NCBI GenBank assembly: GCA_945836785.1
Contig: CAMAMD010000071.1
Coordinates: forward strand, 1 to 7,031
DNA from: an uncultured Clostridium sp.
GTDB taxonomy: Bacteria; Bacillota_A; Clostridia; Lachnospirales; Lachnospiraceae
DNA length: 7,031 bases
Direction of reading: 5' to 3'
Within the stretch, counting starts at the first letter, position 1, and each line of letters starts with the position of its first letter. A model generated the notes under the pieces. The model did no database searches. It had not been told where the DNA came from and saw only the letters and a program-made list of their open reading frames with translations. Positions 5,248 through 7,031 of this stretch are shown piece after piece. The position numbers were made by a program, and so were the translations under genes.

Positions 5248-6675
5248 TTAATTTTCACCTGCACTCTCTATCTCTTCAATGCGAACATTTTTAATATAAA
5301 TTTCCGCAGTTGAACCTTTGTTTCCCATATTGAACTCAAGTCTTCCATTATTGTCATCCTTTTCTGTCATATCAAACTCATATGTATATGTCTGCCAATC
5401 TTCCGTAAGTGTCAGCTTAGTGTCTGCTAAATAGCGAATCCATCCGGCAGTCGGTGCAGATACACAGACAATCATATCTCGTTCCTCGGCCGCACATGCA
5501 TCAAATGTAAGCCTGTATGATTTTCCTTTGTACATCGGAAGTGCAGGCTGTACCAGCTGTACCGAATAGTCCACTGAACCCGCATTCTCAGAGGTAATAA
5601 TCATTGTGTTATCCTCGATACGAGCTTCACCCTCGCCACCTTCAAACAGCAGGAAAAACCAGTTGTCTTCATCATACAGATCCTCTTGCTCGGCAAAATC
5701 ACCATTGTAAATCAGATTGCCATCCTCCAGGGGCTCACGAAAAACCTTTTCCGGTTTCTTCACATTGGTATCATATTCCGGTTTCTGATATACTCTGACA
5801 TAATCAATTTCAAACTCTGCATGATCGAAGTCCGTTGTTTCATCAGGATTTCCCGGCCATGTACCACCCACAGCCAGATTAAGCTGAACAAAAAAGGTCT
5901 GATTAAACGGTGCCGGATATGCCTTTTCGTCCTGCCCCGCTTCTGCCGTAAACCAGTCATTTACAGTGTGATATAAATTTCCGTCTATATAAAATCGCAT
6001 TTCGCCCGGTTCCCACTCAACAGAATATTCATGAAAGTCATCTGCAAATGTACCATCTTCCAGTACATATATTCCCTGCTGCTCAGCATGGGGTTCCCCA
6101 TAATGTATCGTTCCGTATGCGGTATCCGTCTGGTTGCAGAGCACTTCCATGATATCTATCTCTCCACATTTCGGCCACTGTCCGTAAAAACTTTCATTCG
6201 TAGGCATCATCCATATCGCCGGCCACAATCCCTGTCCTTCAGGCACCTTTGCACTTACAACAACTTTACCGTACATAAAATCTTCTTTATTCTGTGTTGT
6301 AACCTTTCCTGAGGTATAATAATCTTTTCCGTTTTCATCTTCTGTTTTAATTGCCTTTATCACAAGCTTTCCGTCACGCACAAATACATTGTCTGTTGAG
6401 GTTGTATACTCCTGCAGCTCCTTGTTTGTCCATCCCGGTTCATGGGGCTCATAGTTCCAGATATCCTCATTCATACTGTCACCATTGAACTCATCATTCC
6501 ACAACAGTGTATATCCCTCAAGCTCCGGTACATCTGCCTGTTCCATTTGTCCTGCCAACTCCTCTGTCGTATTTTCTGTTTTTTCCATTTTATCCGTATT
6601 ACCGCACCCCGTCATTGCCATGGTCACAACCCCCGTCAAAAAAAGAATTCTGACACCCCGTCTCCATCTTCTCAT
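5248..6675 (-). CDS. GH16 endo-beta-glucanase lipoprotein with CBM4_9-type module
   Basis: A 475-residue cell-surface enzyme expected to hydrolyse beta-1,3 or mixed beta-1,3-1,4 glucans (laminarin or lichenan). The N-terminus is arginine-rich (MRRWRRGVR) with a hydrophobic core and a lipobox-like MTGC, so Cys24 is probably lipidated after signal peptidase II cleavage. A Glu/Thr-rich spacer (26-50) leads to the GH16 domain (about 52-298) with YTLLWNDEFNG, WPAIWMMP and the catalytic GEIDIMEVL: Glu172 nucleophile, Asp174, Glu177 acid/base. A C-terminal beta-sandwich (about 318-468, NLIYNGDF to YIKNVRIEEI) matches the CBM4/CBM9-type carbohydrate-binding pattern. I chose the ATG at 6675, which follows AGGAGGAGGT at ideal spacing; a TTG at 6702 would place that ribosome site inside the coding region and spoil the signal peptide start. 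It begins 23 bases after the methylase stop and is followed by GH5 after one base. Confidence 0.95.
   Translation of the reverse strand: MRRWRRGVRILFLTGVVTMAMTGCGNTDKMEKTENTTEELAGQMEQADVPELEGYTLLWNDEFNGDSMNEDIWNYEPHEPGWTNKELQEYTTSTDNVFVRDGKLVIKAIKTEDENGKDYYTSGKVTTQNKEDFMYGKVVVSAKVPEGQGLWPAIWMMPTNESFYGQWPKCGEIDIMEVLCNQTDTAYGTIHYGEPHAEQQGIYVLEDGTFADDFHEYSVEWEPGEMRFYIDGNLYHTVNDWFTAEAGQDEKAYPAPFNQTFFVQLNLAVGGTWPGNPDETTDFDHAEFEIDYVRVYQKPEYDTNVKKPEKVFREPLEDGNLIYNGDFAEQEDLYDEDNWFFLLFEGGEGEARIEDNTMIITSENAGSVDYSVQLVQPALPMYKGKSYRLTFDACAAEERDMIVCVSAPTAGWIRYLADTKLTLTEDWQTYTYEFDMTEKDDNNGRLEFNMGNKGSTAEIYIKNVRIEEIESAGEN
5255..5260 (-). promoter_or_regulatory. Ribosome binding site of the GH5 gene
   Basis: AGGTGA on the minus strand, complementary to the 16S rRNA tail, lies 8 bases before the ATG at 5246 and inside the last codons of GH16. 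It supports the ATG over the upstream in-frame GTG codons at 5264 and 5258, and suggests that ribosomes ending GH16 help start GH5. Confidence 0.6.
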
Positions 6676-6680
6676 AAAAT

Positions 6681-6690
6681 ACCTCCTCCT
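6681..6690 (-). promoter_or_regulatory. Ribosome binding site of the GH16 gene
   Basis: AGGAGGAGGT on the minus strand ends 5 bases before the ATG at 6675. This near-perfect site fixes the start and shortens the protein by nine residues compared with the TTG at 6702. It lies in the short gap after the methylase stop codon. Confidence 0.8.
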
Positions 6691-6698
6691 TTTGTTTT

Positions 6699-7031
6699 TC
6701 AACCGTTTCTTATATAAAATAAATATTCATACAAACACTCTGTTTTGTGTGTTTTTTTACTCATATACTGTCTATATGGATTTGAATACATTTTATATGT
6801 ATCACTAACTCCATGTCTCTTTAATATCCTTTCAATCTGCTCGCCACTCATTAAACCATCCGTACTATAACTCATAATAACATGGTTAAATTTTGCCTTC
6901 TCTATCAAATCTTCAAATGTATCAACCACTTCATTCTTCACACAATATGATGATTTTAAATCATCATACGGGCGCATTCCTGTAACTCCGTATATTTCAG
7001 GTGAATCATACTTTGATATCGTCTCCAGAAA
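6699..7031 (-). CDS. D12-class DNA adenine methylase, C-terminal part (cut by window edge)
   Basis: The frame stays open to the window's right edge, giving the last 110 residues of a site-specific N6-adenine DNA methyltransferase. An ATG at 6977 exists but the homology begins upstream of it (FLETISKYDSPEIYG), so the gene is partial, not a short ORF. Family features visible are YDSPEIYGVTGMRPY, SSYCVKNEVVDTFEDLI, the VIMSYSTDGLMS strand-turn typical of the D12 family's C-terminal portion, and the YRQYMSK...ECLYEYLFYI ending. The catalytic DPPY motif and AdoMet-binding region must lie beyond the window, so activity, target sequence and any partner restriction enzyme cannot be judged. The stop TGA (6699-6701) lies 23 bases before the GH16 start. 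Any GH16 promoter would be inside this gene's 3' end, where only a weak TATAAG (6709-6714) was seen. Confidence 0.85.
   Translation of the reverse strand, partial: FLETISKYDSPEIYGVTGMRPYDDLKSSYCVKNEVVDTFEDLIEKAKFNHVIMSYSTDGLMSGEQIERILKRHGVSDTYKMYSNPYRQYMSKKTHKTECLYEYLFYIRNG

Overview
The window looks like the chromosome of a low-to-mid G+C, Gram-positive Clostridia species, most likely a Lachnospiraceae-type gut or rumen bacterium. The clues are strong AGGAGG-type ribosome sites, a histidine kinase with the SDASHELRTP/QGYVNMLDRWGKEDE style common in that group, a UBA/DUF4342 small membrane protein, and a glucanase pair resembling Clostridium thermocellum CelC and LicA. The taxonomic call is inference from protein style; no marker gene is present. 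All seven recognisable genes read on the minus strand, so the window is described from its right end leftwards.

Right end (7031 to 6699): the C-terminal 110 residues of a D12-class DNA adenine methylase, cut by the window edge. Next (6675 to 4218) is a two-gene glucan-degradation unit: a lipoprotein GH16 endo-beta-glucanase with a C-terminal carbohydrate-binding module, then, after one base, a GH5 endoglucanase of CelC type without a signal peptide. The pair suggests cleavage of mixed-linkage or beta-1,3-glucan at the cell surface followed by cleavage of imported oligosaccharides in the cytoplasm. No transporter or LacI-type regulator is in view. A bulged hairpin with a short T-tract directly after the GH5 stop probably ends this transcript.

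Middle (4163 to 2882): fucO, encoding an iron-dependent lactaldehyde/1,2-propanediol oxidoreductase. It has its own good sigma-A-type promoter (TTGCAA-N17-TATAAT) and a leader of about 100 nt carrying two hairpins. The second has a perfect 12-bp stem and looks like an attenuator.

Left (2862 to 69): a three-gene set consisting of a UBA-DUF4342 membrane protein, an OmpR-family response regulator and a HAMP-type sensor histidine kinase. Regulator and kinase are one base apart. Upstream lies an 11-bp-period direct repeat plus an inverted third copy, a plausible binding site for the regulator itself. A 17-bp hairpin separates the DUF4342 gene from the regulator, and its asymmetries suggest it was shaped as RNA of the minus-strand transcript.

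No tRNA, rRNA, CRISPR array, insertion sequence or integration site was seen, and there is no gene-free stretch above 300 bases. The most interesting material is regulatory: the fucO leader, the repeat operator and the intra-operon hairpin, together with DUF4342 as a possible third component of the two-component system.
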